Shown here: in pieces, positions 1 to 8,283 of the stretch | How the letters are laid out: the number at the start of each line of letters is the position of its first letter | Numbering within the stretch: the stretch's first letter is position 1 | Source: Gemmata massiliana | GTDB lineage: Bacteria > Planctomycetota > Planctomycetia > Gemmatales > Gemmataceae | Reading direction: 5' to 3' | Assembly (NCBI GenBank): GCA_000531095.1 | Contig: HG799469.1 | Location: 316,570 to 380,569 of the forward strand | Length of the DNA stretch: 64,000 bases | Position numbers and translations under genes: made by a program | Notes under the pieces: model-generated | Told to the model about the DNA's origin: nothing | What the model saw: only the letters and a program-made list of their open reading frames with translations | The model's database searches: none

Positions 1-172
1 CGAGCGCGGCGGCGAACACCGTGACCAGCGCGGCCCGGAACACGACCACGGTCTGCCAATCGCAGAGAGTGTCGGGCTTGCGCGTGAGGTACTCGGCCAG
101 GACCGCCATCACCGCGAACGCAAACGAGCCGCACAGCATCCACACATACGGTCGCGCATCGGACTGGTTCAT
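1..172 (-). CDS. EamA/DMT-family transporter, N-terminal fragment
   Basis: Only the first 57 codons lie in the window; the rest continues beyond base 1. The ATG is the complement of 170-172. The translation begins MNQSDARPYVWMLCGSFAFA and continues with a hydrophobic segment, an acidic-aromatic turn (CDWQ) and a second hydrophobic stretch starting VVVFRAAL. This is the usual opening of drug/metabolite transporter (EamA) proteins: a helix with G-x-F-A, then W-x-x-x-x-x-R-A-x at the start of helix two. Substrate cannot be told. It diverges from the next gene on the plus strand, so 173-288 should hold both promoters. Confidence is moderate because only about 20% of a normal-length protein is visible. 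Confidence 0.6.
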   Translation of the reverse strand, partial: MNQSDARPYVWMLCGSFAFAVMAVLAEYLTRKPDTLCDWQTVVVFRAALVTVFAAAL

Positions 173-288
173 TCAGGAACCTTAGAGCGCCCCGGCGAAC
201 CGGGTAGGCGGTCCGCGCCGGCTTCAGGTACAATCGGCGCTGCGGTCGTGTGTCGGAGCGACGATTCGCGCGGAGCGAGGGAGCAACG

Positions 289-633
289 ATGTATCCGTCG
301 GGCCGGTGGGACGGGTTCTGGTTTCAAGACCACGTGGGTCGGCAAGCGATGACGCCGTTCACACTAGCATTCGCTGGTGGAGAGGTAACCGGCAGCGGAC
401 GCGACGTCGTGGGCGTGTTCACATTCGGCGGCACTTACGACGAAGCGACCGGGAACGTGGTGATGGTGAAGCAGTACCACGGCAAACACCGCGTACTGTA
501 CGTCGGCCAGTCGGACGGCGAGGGGAGTATTCAAGGAACGTGGTCGATCGGGAAGCACCACACCGGGCCGTTTTTGCTCCGTCCCATTGTGGCAAGGCCC
601 CGGGGCGATGAGCCGATTCACGAAATCGGTTGA
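289..633 (+). CDS. hypothetical protein, small beta-rich
   Basis: The 114-residue product begins MYPSGRWDGFWFQDH. The ATG at 289 is preceded by GGGAG eight bases upstream; a GTG at 250 would add 13 residues but has no such site. The protein alternates short strands with glycines (GRWDGFW, GGEVTGSGRDVVGVFTFGG, YVGQSDGEGSIQGTW), as in small lipocalin/avidin-like beta barrels, where a G-x-W motif and strand-turn-strand repeats are typical. There is no signal peptide or membrane segment. The gene stands alone, followed by a palindromic repeat element. Function unknown. Confidence 0.6.
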   Translation: MYPSGRWDGFWFQDHVGRQAMTPFTLAFAGGEVTGSGRDVVGVFTFGGTYDEATGNVVMVKQYHGKHRVLYVGQSDGEGSIQGTWSIGKHHTGPFLLRPIVARPRGDEPIHEIG

Positions 634-663
634 GGAACGGAATGTGGCACTCCAAATTAAAGG

Positions 664-790
664 CCCCGGGGTTGAAACCCCGGGCTACTACCGGTGGCCC
701 CGTTGGGGCCGCGCTGACATTCGTTGCCCTTTGGACCCCGAATGGGGTCACCGGAAATAGCCCGGGGTTTCAACCCCGGGTGTTTTTGAT
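664..790. repeat. 127-bp multi-hairpin palindromic element (type 1)
   Basis: Outer arms at 665-687 and 768-790 are perfect 23-bp inverted repeats. Each arm is itself a hairpin (CCCGGGGTT, two-base loop, AACCCCGGG). Inside, CCGGTG near 691 pairs with CACCGG near 759, and two further small hairpins (GGCCCC/GGGGCC and GACCCC/GGGGTC) fill the centre. It lies between two same-strand genes. The layout matches two other intergenic elements in this window. It resembles REP/BIME-type elements, but the family is not identified. Confidence 0.8.
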
Positions 791-805
791 TGGCATTCGT
801 AACCG

Positions 806-2674
806 ATGACTCCAACTAACGATCCGCGTGCCGCGCTCGCACAACTCGTGGTGCGCCTGCGCGCGGCACCGCCCGCGGACCGCACGCGGATCGTTGGTGA
901 GCTACTACCGTTTCTGGCCAGCCCCCGCGTTCCGCTGACGGTCCGGTCCGCAGCAGCCGGGCGCGCCCTGGACGCGCTCCCCGATACGCAGCGGGCCGTT
1001 CAGCGCGTCGTGCGAGCACTCACGGGGCGCGTTTCGCCGTCGCGCGGGCTGGCCCGGCTCCGGCACCTTCAGCGCCTCACCGAGCGATCAGACGCGCTCG
1101 ACGCGATCATCGCGCGCCGCGAGCGGAAGATCAAAATGAGCTGCCCCCGGTGCGACGTGCGGTTGTCGCGCCCGGAAATGGCAAAACACTTGTGGCACGA
1201 GCACGGCCTCATGCTCGTTAAAAGTAAGACCCGTTCGCGTGCCCGTGCGGTTGAAGCGATCCGGCGCGAGCACGCGGCGACGGGCGAACCGAATCTCATC
1301 GACCGCGCGGGCGCACTCGACGGCGAGCGCGCGGTGCGGATTTTGGCCGCGGAAACGGCCACCGCGGACGAGACCGTTCTGCTCCGAACGGCCGCACGCG
1401 AACGCGGAGCCGGGCTGTGCCCGACGTGCCTCGCGGACGTGGTTCCCCAAGTGCCCCCGCCGCCGCCCGCGCTCGCGATGGCCAACGGCCGGCTCGCCGG
1501 TGACGGGTTTGTTGCTCGCGGAGGACGGGTGTCACCGGCACGCGCACGGGCGACACTCGCCGCAGGAGCCGCACTCATTGCGTTCTCGCTGCTGACGCCC
1601 GTGCGGGTCGCGCTCATTTTGTCGCTGATCGCTTACGTTCTCACGCGCGTGTTCCTCGGCACGAAAACCACCCCGGCCGACCGCGCCGTCGATGCCGGGT
1701 GGCGAAAGCTCGCGTGGAAGTTAGTGGACCGCCGCGACTCGGCCCGGTTCCTGACGCGGCTGTGTCTCACGAGCGTCGGCCTCGGTGACCCGTTCGAGCG
1801 TGCGAGTGCCCTGAGTGCTGTAATCGCATGTGCTCGCGGCAACGTCACCGAGCGCCAGCTCCTGGCGACGGCCCTCGCGCTGCAAATAGACGACGGCGGG
1901 CGTCTCGGCCGCGATCGTGCAACAGGCATCGCGGAACTCCTCACTCCCGTATTCCGCGGCGACCAACCGGCCGATTTCGCGGAGTTCGTGCTCGCCGTTT
2001 ACCTCCGCGTTCCGCGCGATCCGGCCGAACGCGGGCGGCTCCGGGTACTAATTCTCCTGGCAGCGTTCCGCGCCGAGTTGACGGCCCGGGACGTCCTGGA
2101 CTTGTGCGACGTCGCGCCGCACGTAGCGACCGCGGTGCAGATTTCGCCGAACTACGTCGCGATGATGTACGGTGTGTGGGTGAACCGCACGAAACGTCCG
2201 TGGGAACGTGTCGGCTACGCCCGAACGATGTTTGATGCCGTGGTTGCCTCCCCAGCAACTGCGGGCAAGTTATTGACCCACGAACCCGGCCTCCTACTCA
2301 TGGGCGAAACGGACCCGGGCGCGGAGGCCGAACTCGGCCCAATTCTGGTCGCACTCGGGGGCGTATCCGTGGGGGGCGTGCAGACCAGCGATCCCGAGGC
2401 AGACGTGTACCTCGAATCGAACGGGCGCGTGCTCGTTTTCGGCAGATATTCTCTCCGCGTAAGTGGGCGCCTTTCGGAAACGTACCCGGAAGAGTTACAG
2501 GAATGGCTCCGGTTCCGTGACGAAGTGCTCATGAGCTACCCGACGGAGTTTCTTGAGAGCGAAACCCCTCACACAAGTCGCTTGCTCACACCGTTTGTGA
2601 CCCAGTGCCAGGCGTGTGGAACCAAGTGCCTGCCCGTCGTTGGTGCGGTGTCGTATCCGTGGCAGAATTCATGA
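806..2674 (+). CDS. hypothetical membrane protein with Cys/His metal-site motifs
   Basis: The 622-residue product is not recognised. Residues 1-105 are helical and arginine-rich. A C2H2-like motif follows (CPRC near 112, then H and H in KHLWHEH near 130), then CPTC near 204, a hydrophobic segment of about 35 residues near 245-285 that could span the membrane once or twice, a long helical domain, and a second cysteine pair at the C-terminus (CQACGTKC near 605). The paired cysteines suggest zinc or rubredoxin-like metal sites on both sides of the membrane segment. No Shine-Dalgarno is obvious before the ATG at 806. It is followed on the same strand by a small secreted protein. Likely a planctomycete-restricted family. 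Confidence 0.7.
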   Translation: MTPTNDPRAALAQLVVRLRAAPPADRTRIVGELLPFLASPRVPLTVRSAAAGRALDALPDTQRAVQRVVRALTGRVSPSRGLARLRHLQRLTERSDALDAIIARRERKIKMSCPRCDVRLSRPEMAKHLWHEHGLMLVKSKTRSRARAVEAIRREHAATGEPNLIDRAGALDGERAVRILAAETATADETVLLRTAARERGAGLCPTCLADVVPQVPPPPPALAMANGRLAGDGFVARGGRVSPARARATLAAGAALIAFSLLTPVRVALILSLIAYVLTRVFLGTKTTPADRAVDAGWRKLAWKLVDRRDSARFLTRLCLTSVGLGDPFERASALSAVIACARGNVTERQLLATALALQIDDGGRLGRDRATGIAELLTPVFRGDQPADFAEFVLAVYLRVPRDPAERGRLRVLILLAAFRAELTARDVLDLCDVAPHVATAVQISPNYVAMMYGVWVNRTKRPWERVGYARTMFDAVVASPATAGKLLTHEPGLLLMGETDPGAEAELGPILVALGGVSVGGVQTSDPEADVYLESNGRVLVFGRYSLRVSGRLSETYPEELQEWLRFRDEVLMSYPTEFLESETPHTSRLLTPFVTQCQACGTKCLPVVGAVSYPWQNS

Positions 2675-2832
2675 GAAAATGATGGTTCGGCGCCCGCGCG
2701 ATTGTACCGGTGGTGCGGGCTCGCGCGGCGCGCCCGTTCACGGACCGGCCGCGTGAACGGAGATCGGGTGCGCTCGGAGCGCGAGTCGCGCGCAGACTGG
2801 AAGGGTCTGCTTCACCTGTGAGGACGCACCTA

Positions 2833-3261
2833 ATGAAGCGATTCGTGACCGCGGCCGTTATGGTCGCAGCGCTCGGCCTTTCGGCCGGCGCGCAACCCTC
2901 GCCGCCCCAAAAACCTACAACCCCGCCTCCGCCGGCCCCACCTGTTGGGGTCTATCCGACCCTCGTGGCGCCGGCGATCGGTTCGCCCGCGCCGAACGTG
3001 TTCGTCCCCCCGGGCACACCGCCCGGACCGGCGATTCCCTTCTACAAGAGCGGCGGCTTGGCCGTCGGCGTGTACGGCCTGTACCCCTACGACTCCGGCC
3101 ACTGGCTGCTCGGGGGTACCGACGGAACAACGCGCCAGAGCGGTGCGTTCACGATGGTCTTCCCCGAAGCACCAGCGACCGAAGCGGCCGCACCGGTCGG
3201 CCCGGTTACGCGCACCTCGATCTTCCACGGGAAAGCGCGCACGGGATTGTTCTGTCGGTGA
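2833..3261 (+). CDS. secreted proline-rich hypothetical protein
   Basis: The 142-residue product starts MKRFVTAAVMVAALGLSAGA, a clear Sec signal peptide with likely cleavage after AGA. The mature part opens with a proline-rich tract (PPQKPTTPPPPAPP) followed by a glycine/tyrosine-rich region. The ATG at 2833 follows a GAGGACG purine tract; a longer reading from 2710 is arginine-rich and looks non-coding. It ends at an intrinsic terminator (3282-3318). Exported proline-rich proteins like this are common in planctomycetes; function unknown. Confidence 0.6.
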   Translation: MKRFVTAAVMVAALGLSAGAQPSPPQKPTTPPPPAPPVGVYPTLVAPAIGSPAPNVFVPPGTPPGPAIPFYKSGGLAVGVYGLYPYDSGHWLLGGTDGTTRQSGAFTMVFPEAPATEAAAPVGPVTRTSIFHGKARTGLFCR

Positions 3262-3281
3262 GTGATCCGCGATAGAAACAA

Positions 3282-3318
3282 ACAACCGCCGGGGTTCGCT
3301 CCGGCGGTTGTCGTTTTT
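3282..3318 (+). terminator. intrinsic terminator
   Basis: ACAACCGCCGG at 3282-3292 pairs perfectly with CCGGCGGTTGT at 3301-3311 across an 8-base loop, followed by CGTTTTT. It ends the small secreted-protein gene and sits between convergent genes. Confidence 0.85.
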
Positions 3319-3366
3319 AGTGCTGCGCCGAACGGAACCGAACGACACCACCCAGCCCAATTGTCT

Positions 3367-3439
3367 TCTGTAGCCGGCCTCTGCGAGGCCGGGTGTCTAG
3401 TGTTTGTGGCTGCCCGGCCTCGCAGAGGCCGGCTACAGA
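3367..3439. repeat. 73-bp palindromic element (type 2)
   Basis: A perfect 27-bp inverted repeat (3367-3393 and 3413-3439) with a 19-base centre. Each arm contains its own hairpin (CCGGCCTC-TGC-GAGGCCGG). It lies between convergent genes, just downstream of the peptidase stop codon. Its layout is the same as the elements at 664-790 and 27295-27362, though the sequence differs. Confidence 0.8.
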
Positions 3440-3457
3440 AAGCGACACAATTCGCGG

Positions 3458-5566
3458 TCACTTGCGGAGTACCAGGTTCTCGATGAAGAACTCCATCATT
3501 CGCGGTTGCGAGATCCCCGAGTGCCCCGCGTCCGGGCCGACCTGAAGGTCGAAACTCTTGCCCGCCCGTTGAAGCGCGCGGATCAGTTGCAGCGAGTTCG
3601 ACGGGTGAACGTTGTTGTCCGCGGTGCCGTAGTAGATCATCAACCGCCCCTTCAGTTTCGCCGCGTGGACCACCGCGCTACCCGCGTCGTACCCCGCCTT
3701 GTTGTCCTGCGGGAGCCCCATGTACCGCTCCGTGTAGATCGAGTCGTACAGCCGGTAGTCGGTTACCGGAGACGACGCGCACGCGGCCTGGAACACGTCC
3801 GGGTGCCGCAACAGACACATGATCGAGGCGTACCCACCGTAAGAGCCGCCGTAAATACCCACGCGGGTCTTATCGAGGTACGGGCGCTCCCACAACGCTT
3901 TCACTCCAGCCGCCTGATCGTCGATTTCGACCACGCCGAGTTTGCCGTAGATCGCGTCGAGGAACTTCTTCCCTCGGCCGCCCGCGCTGCGCGAGTCGAA
4001 CGACGCGACCAGGAACCCGTACTCGGCCAGCGCTGACGGCACGGAGTGCGTCTCCCGGGCGCCGTTCGTACCCGGCCCCGCGTACACCGATACGAGCAGC
4101 GGGTACTTCTTCGCGGGGTCAAAGTTCGACGGAAAGTGCAACAACCCGTACAGGTCCGTGGTACCGTCCCCGGCCTTAAATTTTAGCAGTTCCGGCGCCC
4201 GGATCCCGAGCTTCTCGAACTTCGTGGTGTCGCTCTTGGCCAGGTCCGTGACCACCTTCCCGTCCGCAGAGACGAGCCGGCTCGCAGGGGGAGCGGCGTG
4301 CGTCTGGTACACGTCGATGAAGTGTTTGCCGTCCGGGGCGAAATCGATGGCGTGGTTGAACGCGGGATCGGTCAACTGCGTGTCGCCCGTGCCGTTGAGC
4401 CCCACGCGGTGAAGTTGGAGCTTCATCGGGTTGTCGCCGCTGCGGGCGGTGTAATAGAGCACGCCCGCCTCTTCATCAATGCGGACGACGTTCGCCACCT
4501 CGAACGGGTGGTTCGTGAGTGTGGTGACGAGCTTTCCGCCGAGGTCGTAGAGGTAGAGGTTGCGCCACCCGGTGCGTTCCGAGGTCCAGATGAACCGGCG
4601 CCCGTCTTTGAGGAACCGCATCGGCGGCAGATTCTCGACCCAGCTCGCCGGCCACTCTTCGCGAACCACGACCCGACACTTCCCGCTCGCCGGGTCCGCG
4701 GCGACGAACTCCAGCACGTTCTGGCGCCGGTTCGTCCGCTCGAAGAGCACCTCTTTCCCGTCCGTCGACCAGGACACGCGGTACGCATAGTGCCCGACCA
4801 CGTCGTTGGCGAACGGCTTACCGTCGCGCACGTCGAGCTTCGTCGTCTTCTTGGTTGCAAGGTCGTAAACGAGTACCTCGACGACCGGGTTCGCCGCGCC
4901 CGGTTTCGGGTACGGCTCGGCGTCGAGCTTCGTCATGAGCGCCGTCTGCTCGAGCGCCAAATAGTAATCGGGGACGTTCGTTTCGTCGAACCGGTAAAAC
5001 GCGATCTTCTTGCTGTCCGGGGACCACCACATAGCCGAGCGCTGGAACAGCTCCTCGCCGTACACCCAGCTCGCCGATCCGTTCTTGATGCGGGACTTCT
5101 CGCTCCCGTCGGTCGTCACCGCCATTTCGATCAGCCCCTTGGCGTCCGACAACCAGAGGTTCCGGTCGCGGTAGAACGCCTTGAACTGACCGTCCGGTGA
5201 CGTGGTCGAAGTGGCCTGTCGGCCGCGCGGTGCCCCGCCCTGTGGCGCGCCCCCAAACGGCCCGCGCCCGCCCGGCCCCTTCGGCCCGTCCTTCGCCTCC
5301 CCAACCGAAGCAGTCTTCCCGGTCGCGATGTCGAACCGAAGCAACTTACCGTCGTGCCGGTACTCGAATGCCTTCCCCTCGTCCTTCCAGGTGACCGCGA
5401 CCGCGCCGGATTTCACCGCGCCCGGAAGCTCCTTACTCATCTTCTGGTAGTTCTCGTACCCCGGCATCGTCACGAGCCGGTCCTGGGCCGCGAGAGAGCT
5501 ACACGCGAGAGAAACAGAAATGGCCCCGAATAAAGCGAACGGAATCATCCGGCCCGGCATCTTCAC
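3458..5566 (-). CDS. secreted S9 family peptidase (DPP-IV-like)
   Basis: This 702-residue protein has a signal peptide (residues 1-27, ending SLAAQ), an N-terminal DPP-IV-type beta-propeller (about 80-430) and a C-terminal prolyl-oligopeptidase alpha/beta-hydrolase domain. The catalytic triad is visible: Ser near 575 in GGSYGGY, Asp near 650 in GTADNN, His near 682 in DAGHSG. It should cleave dipeptides from the N-terminus of peptides, typically after proline or alanine, outside the cytoplasm. The GTG at 5566 has GGGGGA five bases upstream; the ATG at 5560 is an alternative start. A glycine/proline-rich insert (GPKGPGGRGPFGGAPQGGAP) after residue 95 is unusual for the family. It is divergent from the rhodanese gene. 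Confidence 0.93.
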   Translation of the reverse strand: MKMPGRMIPFALFGAISVSLACSSLAAQDRLVTMPGYENYQKMSKELPGAVKSGAVAVTWKDEGKAFEYRHDGKLLRFDIATGKTASVGEAKDGPKGPGGRGPFGGAPQGGAPRGRQATSTTSPDGQFKAFYRDRNLWLSDAKGLIEMAVTTDGSEKSRIKNGSASWVYGEELFQRSAMWWSPDSKKIAFYRFDETNVPDYYLALEQTALMTKLDAEPYPKPGAANPVVEVLVYDLATKKTTKLDVRDGKPFANDVVGHYAYRVSWSTDGKEVLFERTNRRQNVLEFVAADPASGKCRVVVREEWPASWVENLPPMRFLKDGRRFIWTSERTGWRNLYLYDLGGKLVTTLTNHPFEVANVVRIDEEAGVLYYTARSGDNPMKLQLHRVGLNGTGDTQLTDPAFNHAIDFAPDGKHFIDVYQTHAAPPASRLVSADGKVVTDLAKSDTTKFEKLGIRAPELLKFKAGDGTTDLYGLLHFPSNFDPAKKYPLLVSVYAGPGTNGARETHSVPSALAEYGFLVASFDSRSAGGRGKKFLDAIYGKLGVVEIDDQAAGVKALWERPYLDKTRVGIYGGSYGGYASIMCLLRHPDVFQAACASSPVTDYRLYDSIYTERYMGLPQDNKAGYDAGSAVVHAAKLKGRLMIYYGTADNNVHPSNSLQLIRALQRAGKSFDLQVGPDAGHSGISQPRMMEFFIENLVLRK

Positions 5567-5906
5567 GACGGTCCCCCAGTGCGAGCGAAGTGGTCAGCGC
5601 CGCCCGGCGAGACTCGGGCGGTCACGTCTTCATGATTTAATGATTGCCGACCGCGGTCAAATGAGAAGCCGGAAAGAATTTATGGAGAACACCCAGAGGC
5701 ACCTCTCATGAGGTATGAGAGGGCGATTCGTCCGAGTGCGGGCGCCCGAGCACACCATCACTTCACGGCATTCTTACAGGTGACAAATGGTGATTACGAA
5801 GAACGGTTCGCCAAACCCCGCCGATCGCTTGGACGCGGTTCGACACAGCCCTACATTGGCACCTGGGTTGACCGACTGCACGTCTACTTAGAGGGCGTCC
5901 GACACT
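5567..5906. other. divergent intergenic region
   Basis: These 340 bases separate the peptidase (minus) and rhodanese (plus) and should hold both promoters. No gene is supported. The one clear structure is an 8-bp hairpin at 5702-5722. Confidence 0.6.
5702..5722. promoter_or_regulatory. hairpin / possible operator
   Basis: CCTCTCAT (5702-5709) and ATGAGAGG (5715-5722) pair perfectly around GAGGT. It lies about 185 bases before the rhodanese start, in the divergent promoter region. It could be an operator or a leader stem; no T-run follows it, so it is not an ordinary terminator. Confidence 0.35.
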
Positions 5907-6830
5907 ATGAACCCATTCCAACTGCGCGTCTCGTGCCTGCTCGTGGCGCTCGCACTCTCGACACCGAACCTGGCCCGTGCCGATATCGGGATCATTTCCC
6001 CCGCCGAGGCGAAGAAACTGGTCGAGGACGCGGACCCGGCCAAGCGCCCGATCGTGCTCGACACCCGGGGCGGGTACAAGGACTACTTCCGCGGGCACCT
6101 GCCGACCGCACACCACCTGAACTTCGACACCCTGCGCGGGACCGACAATGGAGTTCCGGTCCAGTACCTGCCCGACGATCTGACGAAAGCCCTGCTGGTC
6201 CGGGCCGGGGTGAACAAGGACCGGCTGCACCTGATCTACGCGACCGGGGACAAGCTCCCCAACGACGAGATCCTGAGTGCCAGCATGGTGGCCTACGTGC
6301 TGGAGAAATATGGGGTCGAGAACATCCGGATCGTGGACGGGGGCCTGCCCGAGTGGACCAAGCAGAAGCTCCCGGTCACCCAGGAATACTTCGGGAACCC
6401 GAAGGGCACGCTCCCCGAGAAGGGCAAGCCCGAGATCGCGCTGACCGTGGACGACGTGCTCAAGCGCAAACCCAGCACGGTACTCGTGGACGCGCGGCCC
6501 CACAACGAGTACCTGGGCGACGACGATATCTGGCTCCGCAAGGGGCACATCCCCGGGGCCATCAGCTTTCACTGGGCGCGCCTCATGGAGAAGGACAACA
6601 CCCACAAATTCCTCCCGTTCGAGAAGGTCAAGGCGGACCTCGAGGCGGCCGGCCTGAAGGCGGACGCGGTGATCTACGTGTATTGCGGTACGTCGCGCGA
6701 GGGGAGCCTGCTCCGATTCTACCTTAAACACGTCGCCAAGTACCCGAACGTGCACCTCTACGAAGGCTCGTGGAAGGAGTACGCTTCGTTAAAACAATTT
6801 GCCGCCGAGAAGGGCGAACCCAAGAAGTGA
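5907..6830 (+). CDS. periplasmic sulfurtransferase (tandem rhodanese)
   Basis: The 307-residue product has a Sec signal peptide (cleavage near ARA-D at 26) and two rhodanese domains. The first (about 30-160) keeps the fold motifs (VLDTRG, RGHLPTAHHLNFD) but has no cysteine in its active loop (YATGDKLPN), so it is probably non-catalytic. The second (about 175-300) has VDARPHNEYLG, KGHIPGAI and an active loop CGTSREGS with the persulfide cysteine at about 260. It should transfer sulfane sulfur from thiosulfate or a similar donor in the periplasm. It ends convergently with an alpha/beta hydrolase, with a shared hairpin between them. Confidence 0.88.
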   Translation: MNPFQLRVSCLLVALALSTPNLARADIGIISPAEAKKLVEDADPAKRPIVLDTRGGYKDYFRGHLPTAHHLNFDTLRGTDNGVPVQYLPDDLTKALLVRAGVNKDRLHLIYATGDKLPNDEILSASMVAYVLEKYGVENIRIVDGGLPEWTKQKLPVTQEYFGNPKGTLPEKGKPEIALTVDDVLKRKPSTVLVDARPHNEYLGDDDIWLRKGHIPGAISFHWARLMEKDNTHKFLPFEKVKADLEAAGLKADAVIYVYCGTSREGSLLRFYLKHVAKYPNVHLYEGSWKEYASLKQFAAEKGEPKK

Positions 6831-6864
6831 AGGTGATACAACTGATACCGTCTCAGGTGGATTC

Positions 6865-6894
6865 CTTACCAAGAGCTACACCGCTCTTGGTGAG
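6865..6894. terminator. bidirectional hairpin between convergent genes
   Basis: ACCAAGAGC (6868-6876) pairs with GCTCTTGGT (6883-6891) around a 6-base loop, and pairing extends three bases on each side with one G-T pair. It lies between the rhodanese stop (6830) and the hydrolase stop (6898). There is no strong T-run on either side, so termination is inferred from position. Confidence 0.55.
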
Positions 6895-6897
6895 GCG

Positions 6898-7767
6898 TTA
6901 CCGGCGGAGCGTGCGGTCGAGGAACTGGACCACCGCCGCGAGCGTCTTTTCCAGGCGCTCGCCGCCCCACACGTGTTCGGCGCCGGTTTCCTCAACGATC
7001 TCGACAGGCACCTTCGCACGCCGGAGTTTCACCGCGAATGCGTGGGCCTGTGCGATGGGAATCAGTTGGTCGTCGACGGAGTGGATCAGCAGGAAGGGCG
7101 GATCGTCCGCGGTGGCGTAAGTGCCCGGTGACGCCCGCGTGTAGAGGTCCGGGTCTTCGGTGTAGGTCTTGCCGAGGTACGGGCGCAGGTACTGCCGTTC
7201 GACCATTTTCGACCAGATCGGGGCCGTCCAGTCCACCGGGGCACCGAGCGCCACAACCGCCTGCACTCGACTAGCTGCCGGATCTTCACCGGGTGCATCG
7301 AATCCATCGCTCGGCCCCGTCGTGCCGAGCATACAGACCCCGTACCCGCCGGCCGACACGCCAACTGCGCCGATCCGATCGGTCTTCAAACCGTGCTGCG
7401 CGCCGTTTGCACGCAGCCACCGAACCGCGGCCTTGCCGTCCTCGATCTGAGACGGGAACCGGTACTCCCCGACGAGCCGGTAGTGCATGGTGGCAACGGC
7501 GAACCCGTTGCGCGTGAGGTTGTCGACCAGAATCCGGCACCGATCGTCGCGCTTGAACGAGGGCCCCCAATCGCCCCGGTGTGGCGCGAACAGAACGACC
7601 GGGTGCGGTCCCGGACCGGACGGGTAATCCAGGTCCAGTGTGAGGGGCGTACCGCCGGGGGCCGCGAAGACGATTCCCCCCTCGTTGGAGGGGAGTAAAA
7701 ACCACACAACGAGGGCCACGAGCACGACAGCGCTCGCGATGAGAACTACCCGCCGCCGTCGGGTCAT
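6898..7767 (-). CDS. membrane-anchored alpha/beta hydrolase
   Basis: The 289-residue product starts at the ATG complement of 7765-7767 (MTRRRRVVLIASAVVLVALV), giving a basic N-terminus and one membrane anchor or uncleaved signal. An alpha/beta-hydrolase fold follows. It has an oxyanion/strand segment (VVLFAPHRGDWG), a nucleophile elbow GVSAGGYG with Ser near 145, an acid in HSVDDQLIP and a His in GAEHVWGG near the end. This matches the esterase/lipase group of BD-FAE/dienelactone type; the substrate is unknown. A longer reading upstream overlaps the next gene and is rejected. The start is 11 bases after the stop of the lipoprotein gene, so the two are probably co-transcribed. Confidence 0.85.
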   Translation of the reverse strand: MTRRRRVVLIASAVVLVALVVWFLLPSNEGGIVFAAPGGTPLTLDLDYPSGPGPHPVVLFAPHRGDWGPSFKRDDRCRILVDNLTRNGFAVATMHYRLVGEYRFPSQIEDGKAAVRWLRANGAQHGLKTDRIGAVGVSAGGYGVCMLGTTGPSDGFDAPGEDPAASRVQAVVALGAPVDWTAPIWSKMVERQYLRPYLGKTYTEDPDLYTRASPGTYATADDPPFLLIHSVDDQLIPIAQAHAFAVKLRRAKVPVEIVEETGAEHVWGGERLEKTLAAVVQFLDRTLRR

Positions 7768-7778
7768 GGCGCTTCCGC

Positions 7779-8255
7779 TCAGGGGATCTGGAAATCGAGC
7801 GCCTGAGTTCCGGGCCGGACCTCGGCCCGCAGCGGCGTCTCCCACGGTCGAGTATACGGGTCCGGCACGCGGGAACTCGACCGACCGTTTGTGGACGGGA
7901 GCTTGGCGGCGACTTCCGCCGGGAGCTTTTGCGCCTGGGCCGGTGTGAGCGAGAGCCGGTTGGCGGACACCAACAGCGCCGGGGCGCGGTCGTACAGGCA
8001 CACCCGGTAGCGCCCCGCTACGGCTCCGACTTGTCCGGTCTCGGTTAACAATTGGTACCGACCGTTAGCATCGGTTGTTCCCGAGGTGCGCGGACCTTGC
8101 GTGTTCTCGTCGGCGTAGAACGCGACCTCGATGTGGGCGGCCGGGCGCCCGTTGCGGGTGATCGTCCCTTCGACCACAGCGAACTCCGGCTGACGCTCCC
8201 CGCACCCGGCGATCAGGGCGACGAACGGCAACGCGATCAGGTATCGGCGCGGCAC
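7779..8255 (-). CDS. lipoprotein with carboxypeptidase-regulatory-like fold
   Basis: The GTG start at 8255 has GGAGGAAC just upstream. The 158-residue product begins with a lipoprotein signal: basic PRRY, hydrophobic core, lipobox IAGC with Cys18. The mature part reads as one transthyretin/CarboxypepD_reg-type beta-sandwich (VEGTITRNGRPA, then GTTDANGRYQL). This is a very common planctomycete design, generally in genes adjacent to DUF1559 proteins, as here. It ends with a basic Arg/Pro-rich stretch. Probably a structural or binding surface lipoprotein; no enzyme motif is visible. Confidence 0.8.
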   Translation of the reverse strand: MPRRYLIALPFVALIAGCGERQPEFAVVEGTITRNGRPAAHIEVAFYADENTQGPRTSGTTDANGRYQLLTETGQVGAVAGRYRVCLYDRAPALLVSANRLSLTPAQAQKLPAEVAAKLPSTNGRSSSRVPDPYTRPWETPLRAEVRPGTQALDFQIP

Positions 8256-8283
8256 GGTTTGTTCCTCCGGTGGTGGGGTGGGG

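Noticed and set aside
5708-6755. Long frames on both strands over the rhodanese gene
   Set aside because: The rhodanese frame has a signal peptide and an active-site loop; the others lack any feature.
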